Of a DNA stretch of 64,000 nt, positions 35,401 to 47,326 are shown one piece after another. Positions within the stretch are counted from its first letter, which is position 1, and each line of letters opens with the position of its first letter. Under the pieces are notes generated by a model that saw only the letters and a program-made list of their open reading frames with translations, was not told the DNA's origin and searched no databases. Made by a program: the position numbers and the translations under genes. The DNA is from Mycteria americana (lineage: Eukaryota; Chordata; Aves; Ciconiiformes; Ciconiidae), in NCBI RefSeq assembly GCF_035582795.1, contig NC_134367.1, positions 116,088,062-116,152,061 of the forward strand. Reading direction: 5' to 3'.

Positions 35401-38400
35401 GCCCGGTGCGGGGTCCCATGCGCCCTCTCCGGCCCCCACGGCCGGCCCTCCAAGCTCTACCTGCTGCTGCACCACACCACGCCAGCACTGCGAGATGCCC
35501 CACAGGCCGCTTGACTTCTCCACCACCGCCTTCACAGCCCTGGCCGGCACCTCCTTGTTCTTCCCCTCCTTCCCACCTGCCAAGGGACAACCCTGGGCTC
35601 GGCGCGGCTCCGTGGGCAGGCTCTGCATGCTGACCGCCAGCAGCCTCCCCCTCTCCCTGGGGGGCGCAGGGCAGAGGAGATGCCGGGGAGGCACAGCCAC
35701 TGCAAGGGCACGGCCACAAGCCTTCCGTGGCTCAGAAGCCCCCTGTGCCACAGGGCCCTCCCCAGAGCTCCCCAGCGGATGCCCACAGCCACAGCCCGGC
35801 ACTCTGGACCACCATCCTCCCAGCCCCACGGGAGGGCAGCCCCTCGCTCACCAGCTGCTCTTGCTTCCTCTGGCTCTGGGCTGCCGGGGTCCACATGCAC
35901 CAGGAGCTGGGTCAGGCGCCGCACACGGGAACCAAAGACAGCACCACGGCTCGTGGCACGGCGGGACGGCTCCGCGCTCTCCAGGTACTCACTCAGCAGC
36001 CAGGCCAGGGGGCTGACGCCGTGGGGGTCTGCGAGGCCAACCAGACTCAGAGTGGGGTGCCTCAGCCTGGGGCACGGCGCGGACGGGCCCGGGAGAGCGC
36101 AGGGTACCTGGGCTGGTGATGCTCTGCACCAAGGGGTTCACCAGGGCCTCCCAGCACGTCCTGCCCAAGGCCCGGGCTGCCTCGTCATCAGGAAGGAAGC
36201 GGTCGGCAAAGCCCTGCTCGTGCTGCAGCGCCCGGTTCAGCCTGCAACAGCGAGCAGGCGGCACGCAGTGGTGCTGGGCACCCGCCAACGGCTGGGGGGA
36301 CTCCCCCAGGAAAGCAGAGGGCAGCAGTCGCTCCCTGCCCTGCCCCTTGCCAGGCACGGTGGCTCCGCAGCCCCACCCGCCCCCAGCAGCCAGGGCCCCT
36401 CGCTGCCCCCGGGCCCTGCCCGCGCCGGGCCTTGGGGCCCTTGCCAAACTGGGGCCTGTGAAGCGCCTGTGGCCACGAGATCCAGCCGGCCCCCGACCAA
36501 CCTCTGCCAGGCCAGGACGTGCCGGCCCCTGCGGGGCACCTCTCTGGTGGGTTAGCCGTGCCCACGTGCCCAGCTTAAGCCTGGGGGACCCCAAGGTGGC
36601 CCTGGCCCTCCGGGACCGCTGGTGGCCAGGGAGGAGCGAGGGCCCCTCCCTGTCCAGGCGGGACACCCAGCTGCTCCTCTCCTGGCCCTACGGTCCCCTC
36701 ACGGGCTGCCAGCACCATCCCCCAGGCCCCGGGACAGCGGGGACGCGATGGCGCAGCCAGGAGACAACTCACCTGCCAAAGAGCTGCAGCAGTCGCCCCC
36801 GGTCCCGGCAGATCTCCTGGCACCAGGCATGAGCCCGAGCAGTGCAGGAGAGGAACGTCCGCCGGCACAGCTGCTCCTTGAAGATGGGCCAGAACGTAGG
36901 CTTGGGACCCAGCACCTCGATGCCACGCACACGTGTGTCAATGCCGCCCTACGGGAGAGCGCAACCCGCACCTCCTCAGGCCTGGCCCTGACGCCCCACG
37001 CTGCCAGCTCCCTGGCCCGGCCCCCTGCTCCCCTACCTGCTGGCACCGCTTCACCCGGATCTGGATGACGGGCCAGAAGCGGGTCATGTTCTCCAGCAGG
37101 ATCACTCTGCTGTCGGAGGGCAGGACGGTCACCTGCAGGCAGACAGCGAGCCCTCAGCACACCAGGCAGCGAGTGCCGGCCACCCGGCGTGCTCCCCTGG
37201 CCACCCCCGCCCCGTTAAAGCCACGACCTCCGTCCCCCCCAGCAGCCCCTACACAGCCACAGGGCACCCCCTGCCAGGGCCCCACTTTTGGCCCACAGCC
37301 CCAGCACACGAGCCCACTGCAGACTGGGCTGCAGGGCTGCCCATGCCCAAGTCTCCAGCACCTGCTGCCTCAGCCAGGAGGAGGCTCCTGCAGCACGGCT
37401 CCTGCCATCCCCACCTCCCCGTGGGGCACCTCCCAGGGCCCTGGCACCAGGGCAAGACCTTCATGGGGCACAGCAAGGACCGGACCACCGCTCCCATGGG
37501 GCCCCACGGCCTGAGCAGCCCATGCGAGACTCACTGCGTTAAGCTCGGTTCTGATGGTGGCCGGGCTGTCTCCCCCCAGCACCACGACCCGGGCCGGCAT
37601 GTAGCTGGAGTCCTCGCTGGCCACCAGCATGCTCATCTCCCTGCAGGGCACCAAACACGGTGCTGCCCAGCAGTCCCCACCTCCCTGCCCTGGGCCCCGC
37701 CAGCCCCACGCACTGCTGCCCACATCCAGCAACCCCCAGGATGGGGACCACCGGGGCAGGGCTCGCACAGATCCCCAAAGCCCTCTCCCTCCCCGCACGG
37801 CTGCTGGCCCTCCTGGCCCCAAGGCCCCCCAGCCCAGCCCCACCTGACCACCACACCACACTGCATGTGGACAGTGATGAAGTGGGAGCCAGTGCTGCCG
37901 TTTGACTCCCAGTACGTCTTGGGGTTCCCATCCGTGAGCTTGCTGGCCCGGTGGGGGTTGGAGGAGACCTGCACCTTCTCCCAACACTTGTCCTCCTTCA
38001 CCTCCACGCTGGAGCCTGTGGGAAGAGCACGTGGAGCCTCCAGCCACAAGGCCAGCACGTGCCAGGCACAGGGCTCCAGCTCCTGCTCCCCACGCTCACC
38101 TTGGCACAGGTTGCGCAGAAAGACATCAAAGAAGGGGATGCTGATGGGCTGGTGGCTCCGGCGGTGCTCCTCAATCTGCCCCAGGACCAGCTATGGGACG
38201 GGGCAAGGCTCTTACCGGGGGCCCTGGGTCCTCCTCCCCTCGCCCACCGCAGGGCTGCAGCAGGCAGAGAGCAGAAGGCTGCCCCTCGGTGCCGGGGACA
38301 GCTGGATGGCCCCAAAACCCGGAGCCCCAGCGCAGCCGGGCCTCCCCGGGCCCACCTGGATGCAGCCAGCCAAGATGCTGGTCGTCAGCTTCTTGTAGAG

Positions 38401-41400
38401 GCTGGCATACTTCTCGCAGTCAATCACCAGGTCGAGCAGGGCTGGCGCCAGCGACGGGGCCGTGCTGTGCTTGTCCAGGGCTTTGGACAGAGCCTCGCGG
38501 GTGCCCACACGGCACATCGCCACCGTGCAGTCCTTGCTGGCGGTGGCCAGGCGGTGCAGGAAGCCAACAAACTCCTGCACCACCTGCTGAGCAGGCAGCC
38601 GTGAGCGGCCAGGCCAGTGCCGGGAACCCGCCAGGCCCCAGCAGCGGGGTGCTGCAGTGCTCCATCCCCTCCACCCCAACATCGTGGCAGCGCCCGCGAG
38701 CGCCTGGCCGGGCACGGCGCTGGGCACGCCAGCCACCGGCACGTAGCCACGGCCGGGACAGCCGCTCCCCGCCTCTCTCAGCATGTCGGCCACAACGAGG
38801 CCGGGCTGCTGCAGGCAGGGACCCCGCTTCACCCACGCCAGGCCCGGCTGACGCACGGCACACCCTCACCTCTCGGTCACCGCTGTGGGCACTCAGGGAG
38901 GACAAACAGGGCTCCACACACTCGTGCCAGGGCAGCACATCCTCCTGGTAACTGTCCAGGAACTTGTTCAGGATCCTGAGTGACGGAGGGGGCCCACTCA
39001 GGCCGGGGCACACGGGCAGCGGTGCCAGAGGCAGCCCTGCGTCCCTGCCCCACTGGGAAGGCCAGCACCCCACAGGGACTGGGAGCCAAGGCTCCCCAGG
39101 CACCTTGGACACCCCACCAGCACCCAGGCACGTGCTGCGCTGCCCCCGCGTGTCCCCACCAGCACCCAGGCACGTGCTGCTCTGTCCCCACACGGCCCTG
39201 TGCCCCAGGACACCCCAATCAGCACTCGCATACGTGCTGGGGTTGCACCTGCCCCTGCCCCGGTGAAGAAGAACAGCCCCACCAGGACCCACAAACATGC
39301 ACCGTGTCCCCCCAACATCACCACCGGCACCCACACACCTGCTGCGGAGGCCCCAGACCCCCACCAAATGCCCCTGGACCCACCTGAGGATGCTCAGGCT
39401 CACAGCCTTCTCTGCCCCCAGCAGCTCAAAGCTGCGCAGCAGCAGCCTGAAGCACCTGTGGTCCTGCAGCAGCTGGGCCACCTCGCCAGAGGGGACGGGG
39501 ACTTCACCACAGAGCTGCCGCTCTAGGGCCACCACCACGTCCTTGGACAAGATGCTGTCCCCCAGGCCACCCAGAAGCGTCTGCATGTCCCTCAGGTCCA
39601 GTGGGGCCTCTCTGCCTGCCATGACAAGGACACACGGGCCCAGCCCAGGCACTCGCTTGAGAGGCACCAGCGGGGTGCTCTGCCCTGGCAGGTGAGGCAG
39701 CCCTGCCCACTGCATCCGTGGGGCCATGGCGTGGCGGGGGGTGCGCGTGGAACGCTACCTGCCATCTCCAGGCCCAGGGGCAGCCGGTGCTCCGCAAGGC
39801 GGTTGATCACGCTGAGGGCCAGCATCGCGTGAGGGCAGCCAGTGCTCTGCCTGTCCCACCAGCAGCTCTGCAGCACCGTGGGGAGATCGCAGCTTGCCAG
39901 CTGCTCCGCCAGGCCACGGTGGCTGTCGATCAGCATGTTCACCACCAGCAAGCCGTTCTGCACCCCTGAGGAGCCCCTGCAGGGACAGAGCGATGCGGGT
40001 GCCTTCCTCCCCCAAGCACGGAGCCTCCCCTGTGCTCACAAGCCACCTGCCTGCCTTGCCCACCCCCCACGCAGAGGGTCCCCCCCACCCCCAGCTGCTG
40101 TCCTCACCCTGCCCCTACCCTGGGACCCGCTGCATGGTGCTCATGGCAGCAGGGATGGCACGCAGCAGGCTTGCCGAGCCCTCGCTGGAGGCAGAGCCAA
40201 TGCTGGCAAAGATCTCCCGCATCATCTGCGCGTCGGCGTGGTTCAGGGGCAAGGGCTTCCCGCCGGCACCTCCTGGCTCGCCGGCCACAGCTCCCACCAG
40301 TACCTTCAGGGCCTGCAAGGTCAACAGCACTCAGGAGGGCAGCGGGCATCTCCACCACACCTGGGCGAGCCTGCACCCTGCCCGCCCACCTACGGCATCC
40401 CCTCTGCCACGCTCACCGCCAGGCCAGCCTGCTGCACCAGGGCGGAGGAGCCATGCTGCTGCATGCAGGCCAGCACAGCCCGCACACCGCCCTCCGTGGC
40501 AAACCGCACACGCCAGTCGTACTTCGCCATGAGCACAGCCAGCAGCCGCAGCGTCACCACCACCAGGGCCTTCTCTGCCACCTCAGTGCTCAGCAGCTCC
40601 ACTGCCACCTTCACCAGCTTCTCCCTGCGTGGGAAAGGACACCTCAGGAGGAGCCTCCTGGCACTGCCGCTGGCACCCTGGGCCCTGCCAGCCACCTTCT
40701 CCCTGCCCACATGGCTCCACCCCAGCTGGGTCAGCCCCAGGAATGAGACCGCCTGGGACAAAGGGACACAAGATCCATCTCTCTTCTCACTGAGCACGCA
40801 GGGACGTACCGGCCTTCACGCTTCCACTGCTACCTCCTGCGCTCCCACCCTGCCAAAACAGCCCTCCCCAGCCAGCAGGAGGGGTGCGTAGCACCCCCAT
40901 AGCTCACCCAACACTCCTGGTCCCCAGCCCGCCCTGGGCTTTGCCGACTTGCTGCTCGGGCTCAGGCTCCTCCTCCAGGATCTTCACGATGTGCTGGAGC
41001 CCAGCTAAGCGCAGCCCCACCTCTGAGCTGCTGCTCTGGATCATATCCACCGTGGCTGCAACCTTGGCCAGCGAGCCCCTCTCGCTCACCCCCTTGGAGC
41101 TGACCAACACTGGTGGGAGGGAGGCAGGGACACAGGCGTCAGGGCAGCAGGAACAACCCCAGCAATTCCCGGGGTGCCATGCACCCACAGACCCAGCACC
41201 CACAGGCCCCCCCCTCCCCAGGCAACCTCCGGGTGCCTCACCTCCCATGCCCTGCCCAGAGCCTTCCTCCGTCGAGACAACGGAGCCGCCTCCAGCATCA
41301 TGCATGTGCCCCAGTGCATAGCAGGCAATTACCTTTGATCTGCTCCTCCATCACCTCCGGGAAGAACAGCCCTTCCCTCGCAAGGAGCTCACTGAACAGC

Positions 41401-44400
41401 TGGGAATCCGACTTCACCGCCACAGCGGGGGCTCGGGGTGGCACTGTGGCTGCGGAAAGGTCTTCCTTCACTGCCTTGGCCGTCGTGGCTTCAGGGCTAG
41501 TGCTCCTGCAGCTGGCGCCCTCCGAGGACACCACGGTGCTCCCTCCGCCATCCTGCTCGGCCCCTCTACCGAGGAAGTATTTGGCGTAGATGTGGGAGCT
41601 GCGCAGGTCACGCTGAGCGCTGCCCTGGCACCGCTTCTCCAAGACCAGCAGCACCTTCTGGGCCAGCTCCACAGGTACCGACAGCTGGATCAGGGCTTCT
41701 TCATCCACCTCCAACAGCTAGACAGATGGGGTCAAGTTAAGCCTCACAGACTTGCCACAGACCCCGTGCCCCTTGTGATGACCAGTGCCAGAACGGACAG
41801 AAAGGCTGCACCGCCGGAGGCCCCCAGGGCCATTCCCCAGTGCCACCCTCCCCTGGCAGTCCCCAACCCCACTAACACCAGCCCAGACCTCCCACCTGTA
41901 CTCATCACCCAACCGCAACCAGCAGAACCACCCCATGGGCTTGCCTCGCCTACCCAAACCTCGCTGGACACAGTCACTCTTCCAGGGTCATGGGAGACTG
42001 CGTTTCCTCTCATCTCTCCTCACCCCTTTCCTGTGCCCAGCTCCCCACGCTTTTGCCATCCCCCGCTCACCCCCCCATTTCAGTCCCATTTCTGCCCCGT
42101 TCAGGCTGTCTCTGCGCAGCTCACGCTTGCCGTCTCCTCCTCCGGGCCCAGTCCCTTCCCTAACGTTCTCCCTCGCTCCCTCCCTCTCATTTCCCCACTG
42201 CAGGCTCTGGCCCATACCTGCTCTCCCCAGTTCTGCTGGATGAGACAGGTGATCTCTTTCTGCTCCTGCGCTTCCAGCTTCTTCACAAAGAAGAGCAGCT
42301 CCCACCACTCGGCACGGCTCAGGATCTCTGCAGCCTTGGTTGGCTGCTCCCCCAGGTAAGGCAGGGAGTACAGCCCCCCAAAGGGCTTGCAGAAAAACGG
42401 CTGCGCAACTGCAGGAGAACAGAGCAAGGAAGGGCACTGTCAGCTCTGCCAGCTCCCCCATCCTCTGCTGCACACCCCACGTTCCCCAGGGAAAGAGCTC
42501 ATGCAGACCATCTGGGCAGAAGAGACCCCCACCGTCCCACAGCCTGCTGTGGGAAAGGGAGGTGACAGGAGGGCAGTGAGAGAGGGGGAACATGCTGGGA
42601 GGAGACACCAGAAGCTGTAGAGATGGGGATTACCATCTTCACTTGAACCTCTTTGGGCTGTAGAACAGAAAAAGCACACGCTCAAAATGGGTACCTCTAG
42701 CTCACTGCTCCCCCAACCTGTTCCTACAGTGCCTGGACCAGCCAGGGCAACGCACTCGGACATCCAGTACCAGCAGAATTCACAGTGCCAGCATGCAACT
42801 GCAGACGGGCTGGGGAGAAAAGCTGCAGGCCCAGCTGACAGGCTGCTCACCTGCTGCCAGTTTGTGGCTGTGTGTCAGGGTGGACACCTTCTCCTGGCCC
42901 TCATGCTCCTCTTGCCCTGAAGGGCCAATGATCTCCACCATGTGCCAGTGAACCCAGTATGTAGAGCCCAGGGCTTGCCAGTACACCTGAGGAGGAGAGC
43001 CCAACACACACCCAGCTGAGGGAAGGCAAGCCCAACCCCACTGCTCCCATGCAAGGCTGTGTGCTTCCTACAGCACAACAGAGCAGAGAGGCCCCTGACA
43101 GCCCCTGCCCTCCCAGCAGAGGCTACCTGCACAGGCGGTGTGCCGTCGTTGCTCTGGCGGAAGTCACCCTCGTCACCCGCGCTGACCTGCTCGTAGTCCT
43201 CCAGCATGCGCACCCGCATGCCGCACACCAGGTTCGCCTGCACATACTCCACGTAGCTGCTGCGGCTTGGGAAGGCTGAGCGCGTCTTGAAGATGCTGGG
43301 CTCTTTTGGTGGGGGAGTGGGGGCTGCTTGAGTAGTGGTGCAGGACGTGGCTCTGTGCTGGAAGATGGAGCGGGTGGTGCGAGGCCGCAGCTCCTGTTGG
43401 GGCAGCAGCTCTGGCTTGCAGCTGCGGTCCCAGCCCATCACATGCACCAGCTCCAAGATGAGATTTGCCATAGCCATGCTGAACTCAAACTCCTGCTTCA
43501 CACGGCTCCTCTCCTCAGTGAGCAGGCTGGGCACAGCGCAGTCCTGCTGCTCCCCTCCCTGCTCCACGCCACCGCTGAGCTTGTCCATGAGAGAAGTGAC
43601 ACACAGGTAGCGCTTCACCAGGACGAACAGCAGCTTCCCGGGGATCTGCAACAAGCACAGCTGTCAGACTCTAGCCTGCAGAGCACCTCCAGCCCCCAGC
43701 TCTCTTTGAGCCACCAGCTCATCCACACGCAGGCTCCCGTGACAGCTCCGGACCAGCAGGCAGCAGCACAGACCTCTCAGCCCACTCTCGCCTCCCTGCT
43801 CAGAGACAAGGCTCTCCACGCGTCTCTCCACCACCCCCCCAGCCTCAAGCCAGGCCCAGATCCTGTGCCAGCTCTCCCAATACCCAGTCCTCCTCAGCCG
43901 CCCACTGCTGACTACCCTCCTGTCCCAAACAAGGACAACAGCTCTGGCCCCCCACTCTCACCCCTCCTGACCCCTAAAGCCCACAGGCCCAGGGGCTGGC
44001 AGGGCCTGCCGCTACCTGGGGAAGGTGAATCCCCTCAAAGGACATGCAGTGCTCTTCAGAGGATGTTGTCTCAGCAAACAGCTCCAGCAAGGTGTAGCGA
44101 CTGTCAAAGTCCATGTGCTGCTCAATGCCATCCTGCTGGCTCAGGGACAGCAGGACATAGGCCCAACTCCCTGCAACAACAACAGAAACCCTTCAGGCCC
44201 CATAAAGATAACCCTCACCCTACCCTCCCTGCACGAGATAGGCTTGCAGGCAAGGAACAGCTTTGCTGCTCAGTGTAACCTAGAACCATGTTCTGTCCTT
44301 TAATCTGGATTGGAAGCATTTTGCTCCACCAAATAACACTGCATTTTTTCCACCCCTAACGCTGCAAGATTCCCCCAAAGCAGCAACCCCAAATAACTGA

Positions 44401-47326
44401 CTCCAGAACAGGGTTCCAGGGAAGAAGAAAGTTAAGTTTTAACCTGAATCAGACCCCCATCTGCCCCACTGGAGAGCCACATGAACTTGGGCACCAGGAT
44501 GGGGAAAAGCCAGATCTCTTGTGAGACACACCACCACCAGCAACCTTCCAGGTGCACCCAAGCCTCATCAGGCACTTCTGAGCCATGGCAGCTCCTCTCA
44601 AATGAGAGGACTGGGTGAGGACCAGCCTCTACCCACCAGGGCTTTGCCAAGCCCTTGGCACAGGTCTTCATTGTAAGGGTATGTGGAAGGAGACTGTGCT
44701 CCTTTAAGTGTATCCGGTCAAGGACCTTTTCACTATAAAAAGCGATAGTAAGAAGGAACCCCTAAACAAGAACATAAAGAGTCACAAACCTGACTGACAA
44801 ATGCTAATGGAGGCAGTGAGGAGAAACAAATCTGGTCGGTCACACTAATTAGTAAGGACATCTGGAGTGTGAGAATGACTATTTTTCAGTAAGATTATCT
44901 AAGAACCTTGTCAAATTGGGATGATAAGGAAAGGGAAGTAGACAAACACACAAAGACATAAAACCTGACCAATTATAGTTAACAAAGACAATAACCAGCA
45001 ACAAACTCAGTCAGCTGCATAATTGACGGGCTATGCAGAAACTGCAGGCTAACTGAGACGTTGCAACTGATAAGGATGTAACCCTGAGGGTCCGGGATGT
45101 TGGGGTGGGCTCAGTGAAACTCTGCCAACAGACAGGGTGATGTGCATAGGAAGGGAATCGGCAAGGAGCACAGAGAGGGCTGCACAGAAAGGGGCACAAA
45201 AGGGGCCAGTTGTGTGTAAACCGTGGCCGGTCAGTGTACTTGTCTGACTGAGCCCTGCGCCTGATTGCCGCAGTCTGTCCTACTTTCTTACATCCTCTTA
45301 TTAAATCTTTTCTAACTATCTCTCTATCCAGTGTGTGTGTGTGCTGCAAGGACTGAGTGCCAGCTACTGGTGAGACCTGCGTGTGCGAGTGGAATTGGAT
45401 GCCAGCAGCTGGAACCTGACTGGGGGTGTGGGAGCCATGCAGCCTGTGGTGTCAGCGACTGGAGCGAGTGAGGGTCTTGGCGTTAGCAGTTCGAGGGGCC
45501 ATCGCTCTCTGGATCCGGGGAGGGTCCCACAGACCTTGAGCCGGAGTGCTAGCTATCAGGGGGACTGGAGTAGAGTGGACTGGGCGCCAGCTACTGGAGT
45601 GAGACCAGGGGTGTAGGCGCGTGGCCTGTGGTGCCAGCTACTGCAAGTGTCTCAGTGCTAGTGACTGGAGCGGGTGGGGTCCTTGGCCAACAGCCACTGG
45701 GGAGGAAACAGTGCATGTCCCAAAACAGAGCTAGTGGGAAGGAGGCAAGTGAGGAGCTCAGCACCAGCAGCTGAAGCAGGACTGCAGTACCCGGTGCTAT
45801 CGGGGCGAGGGCAAGCGTCTGTATCTTCCCCAGTCCTGCTGTGCATGGGGTGTGCGTGTAATTCGTTAGCAAAACTTCATGCTGGACTAGCTGGCAAGTA
45901 GGAGGCCCTTGGGTCCAGGCCAGGGTATGAGGTGGGAGGCAGTCCGTGCTGGAAGTCCAAAGGGACTTGTGAATGTGGGCTGCGTGAGGGACAAGTGTCT
46001 GAGTGCTATGTCTGCTAGCAAGCATCGGGTTTGACCAGCTGGCAAGCAGGGGGACCCCCTGAGGGGGTCCAGGGCTCGGATCCAGGCAGGGGTGCCAGGC
46101 AGACAGAGGGGCCATGCTGGTACTCAAGGAATCCGTGAATGTCTGTGTGCTTGTGAACCTGGAGAGTGCTGTGTGTGCTGGCACGAGCGTCTCTGCCAGC
46201 CGAAGAGGAGGAGGGGACTTGGCTGTCTGTGCTTGTGTTTATGAGTCCTGTATGTATGTGCTGTTGAAGGCAGTGCCTTATCTGTGGCCAGCTGTGTCAG
46301 TGTCCTGTGTGTGTCCATGTGTCTCTGGGATGGGTGCTCAGCTTTGCTACTGGTTAAACCTGCAAACAGGAAAGTGGCAGCTGCATCCCTCAGCCTGAGG
46401 GACCCCGGATCCCTGGGCTGGGCCCCAGTGGCTGGGGCAGGAGAGGTGCTGGGCCTGCTGGAGGAGACAGCCACCCCTAACCTCCCTTAACAGTCCTAAC
46501 AGTTGATCAGCATCGCAGCTCAGGAACCTGGCAGGGGAAAGAACTCCCCAGTCTTAGAGCACCCCACACAACCACGACCGAGGAGCCCCTTGGAAGCTCC
46601 AAAACTTCCCCTTTTGCCAACAAGCCCCGAGACAAACTGCTTCCCAGGCATCCCACACCTACAGAAGGACTGGCACCCCTCAGCTGCCCAGCAGCACCTC
46701 CTCAGTGGCACTGAGCAGTAGCAGCCCCCACCTGCATCATGCGAAGCCAGGGCCCTCAGCATCTTGCCAGCACTGCGGCGGATTTGCTTCTCCTTGTGGC
46801 ACAGCATCTTCATCAGCAAGTCGAGGGCTCCCGTCTCCTTGAAGGCACCCGCCAGCGAGCCAATGCTGGCGTACGCACTCAGCACATGGATGGTGTTGAG
46901 GATGGAGGACTCGGGAGCCCCGGCCTCGGCCATCTGCCGGCCAGCTCGCTGCACCAGGCTCCTGACATCAGCCTTCATCTCCAGCAGTGAGGCTTCATCC
47001 AGCGGGACATCTCCAGCCAACGGGCTGGCTGCCTTCTCCTCTTTCACCCACTGCCCTTCCAGCTTCCTCTTGCCCAGCAGCGCCGGGCAGCTGGCACAGA
47101 CCTCTTCTGCAGACATCCACATCAAGATGTTCTCCGGCTTGGTCTCTGCAGAGGAGGCACTGCTGCCTCCCACTGCTCTCTCTTCCAAGCTGATGATGCT
47201 CCACTGGATCAGGTACTCAGGCTGGCCGTCGTGGCCTCGCCGTTGCCGGAGCAGCTCTTCTGGGTAGGCCTGCAGTTTGGGTCCCAGGTGCACAAGCAGG
47301 TTGCCATTATGCCTCTCGTTCACCAT
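31839..47326 (-). CDS. CUL7: CUL7/CUL9-type cullin, scaffold of a cullin-RING E3 ubiquitin ligase
   Basis: The spliced frame has 1977 codons including stop. Exons from 5' to 3': 47340-46732 (ATG 47326-47324), 44170-44016, 43645-43127, 42986-42851, 42657-42634, 42408-42218, 41717-41333, 41109-40908, 40624-40417, 40312-40119, 39976-39759, 39615-39384, 38975-38870, 38583-38356, 38190-38100, 38015-37844, 37640-37535, 37132-37037, 36948-36773, 36241-36108, 36028-35852, 35576-35461, 34936-34754, 34398-34241, 33894-33684, 33585-33420, 33276-33131, 32952-32835, 32405-32203, 32123-31839. Domains in order: N-terminal CUL7/9 region (1-380), CPH (about 385-447), ARM-like region (about 560-1130), DOC (about 1162-1340), cullin homology with winged helix (about 1345-1930). 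The family binds RBX1, an F-box partner and p53 (through CPH). Position beside MRPL2-KLC4 and the FSTFR ending fit CUL7. The sequence of the body is nearer CUL9, but the RBR module is absent. Human CUL7 is 1698 aa. Confidence 0.92.
32525..32735. repeat. C-rich tandem repeat in the CUL7 intron before exon 32203-32405
   Basis: Two to three copies of a unit of about 100 bp contain CACRCATGGCCCCAAGC, AGCCMCACRCRC and CACACACAGACCTGMG elements. The repeat makes the upstream part of the intron purine-rich on the transcribed strand and leaves no clear pyrimidine tract for the next acceptor. Confidence 0.5.
33131..36241 (-). other. CUL7: CUL7 cullin-homology exons
   Basis: Exons from 36241 down to 33131 encode [131 protein letters not shown] and [15 protein letters not shown]. 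This is the cullin homology region that docks RBX1. All introns keep phase, and no frame disruption was seen. Confidence 0.87.
36773..38190 (-). other. CUL7: CUL7 DOC (APC10-like) domain exons
   Basis: Exons 38190-38100 to 36948-36773 encode [113 protein letters not shown]. This is the DOC/APC10 jelly-roll fold, shared with the anaphase-promoting complex and HERC2, and near identical to the CUL9 pattern. The domain starts at about residue 1162, the same position as in CUL9. Confidence 0.9.
38356..41717 (-). other. CUL7: CUL7 central ARM-like exons
   Basis: Eight exons encode helical repeat sequence that aligns with the central part of CUL9: [130 protein letters not shown] and [19 protein letters not shown]. 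Human CUL7, as I recall it, lacks much of this block. Its presence explains the length of 1976 residues. Confidence 0.85.
39104..39350. repeat. minisatellite in a CUL7 intron
   Basis: About five imperfect units of 50-60 bp share CACCAGCACCCAGGCACGTG followed by CTGC and a C-rich tail; the first two are nearly identical (near 39118 and 39160). It fills most of the intron between exons 39384-39615 and 38870-38975. It adds CACGTG E-box-like sequences that are probably incidental. Confidence 0.65.
42634..42657 (-). other. CUL7: 24-nt CUL7 microexon
   Basis: A 24-nt exon (coding QRGSSED between split codons) has acceptor TTCTACAG and donor ATG|GTAATC. It keeps phase 1 on both sides, so including or skipping it preserves the frame. 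It lies between the CPH domain and the [21 protein letters not shown] exon, in a stretch that is variable between CUL7 and CUL9. Confidence 0.65.
42851..43645 (-). other. CUL7: CUL7 CPH domain exons
   Basis: Exons 43645-43127 and 42986-42851 encode [19 protein letters not shown], a variable Ser/Thr/Pro-rich stretch, and then the CPH domain: [33 protein letters not shown] and [14 protein letters not shown]. In CUL7, CUL9 and HERC2 this domain binds the tetramerisation region of p53. The aromatic and acidic surface residues (YE..SAGDEG..RQSN) are intact. Confidence 0.9.
44671..46502 (+). mobile_element. LTR-like endogenous retroviral element (probable solo LTR)
   Basis: The segment begins TGTAAGGG and ends CCTAACA (TGT...ACA, as in LTRs). 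It has a TATA-like box (CTATAAAAAGC near 44732) and, about 560 bp on, an ATTAAA poly(A)-type signal (near 45299) followed by a T-rich and GT-rich stretch (GTGTGTGTGTG near 45330). A long downstream part contains degenerate repeats of a TGCCAGCTACTGGAG motif. No gag, pol or env frame is present. No matching target-site duplication was found at the chosen ends, so the boundaries and the LTR call are tentative. Orientation is opposite to CUL7. Confidence 0.5.
45345..45710 (+). repeat. degenerate GCCAGCTACTGGAG repeats inside the LTR-like element
   Basis: Motifs resembling GTGCCAGCTACTGGAGTGAG recur irregularly at about 45357, 45400, 45455, 45588 and 45635, with related copies between. Spacing varies from about 40 to 130 bp. 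They lie downstream of the putative poly(A) signal, in U5-like position. Confidence 0.5.

Larger units (their letters stand above)
44171..46731 (-). other. CUL7: CUL7 intron 2, with LTR-like insertion
   Basis: This is the largest CUL7 intron (2.6 kb); most others are 80-530 bp. Almost the whole excess length is the LTR-like element at about 44671-46502, listed separately. The left 500 bp is unremarkable intron. Confidence 0.7.

Noticed and set aside
34395-38398. Large open frames of 200-360 aa on both strands inside the CUL7 gene
   Set aside because: They span introns and exons of CUL7 in other frames or run through intron sequence, and match no family. The spliced CUL7 model with consistent phases explains the region.
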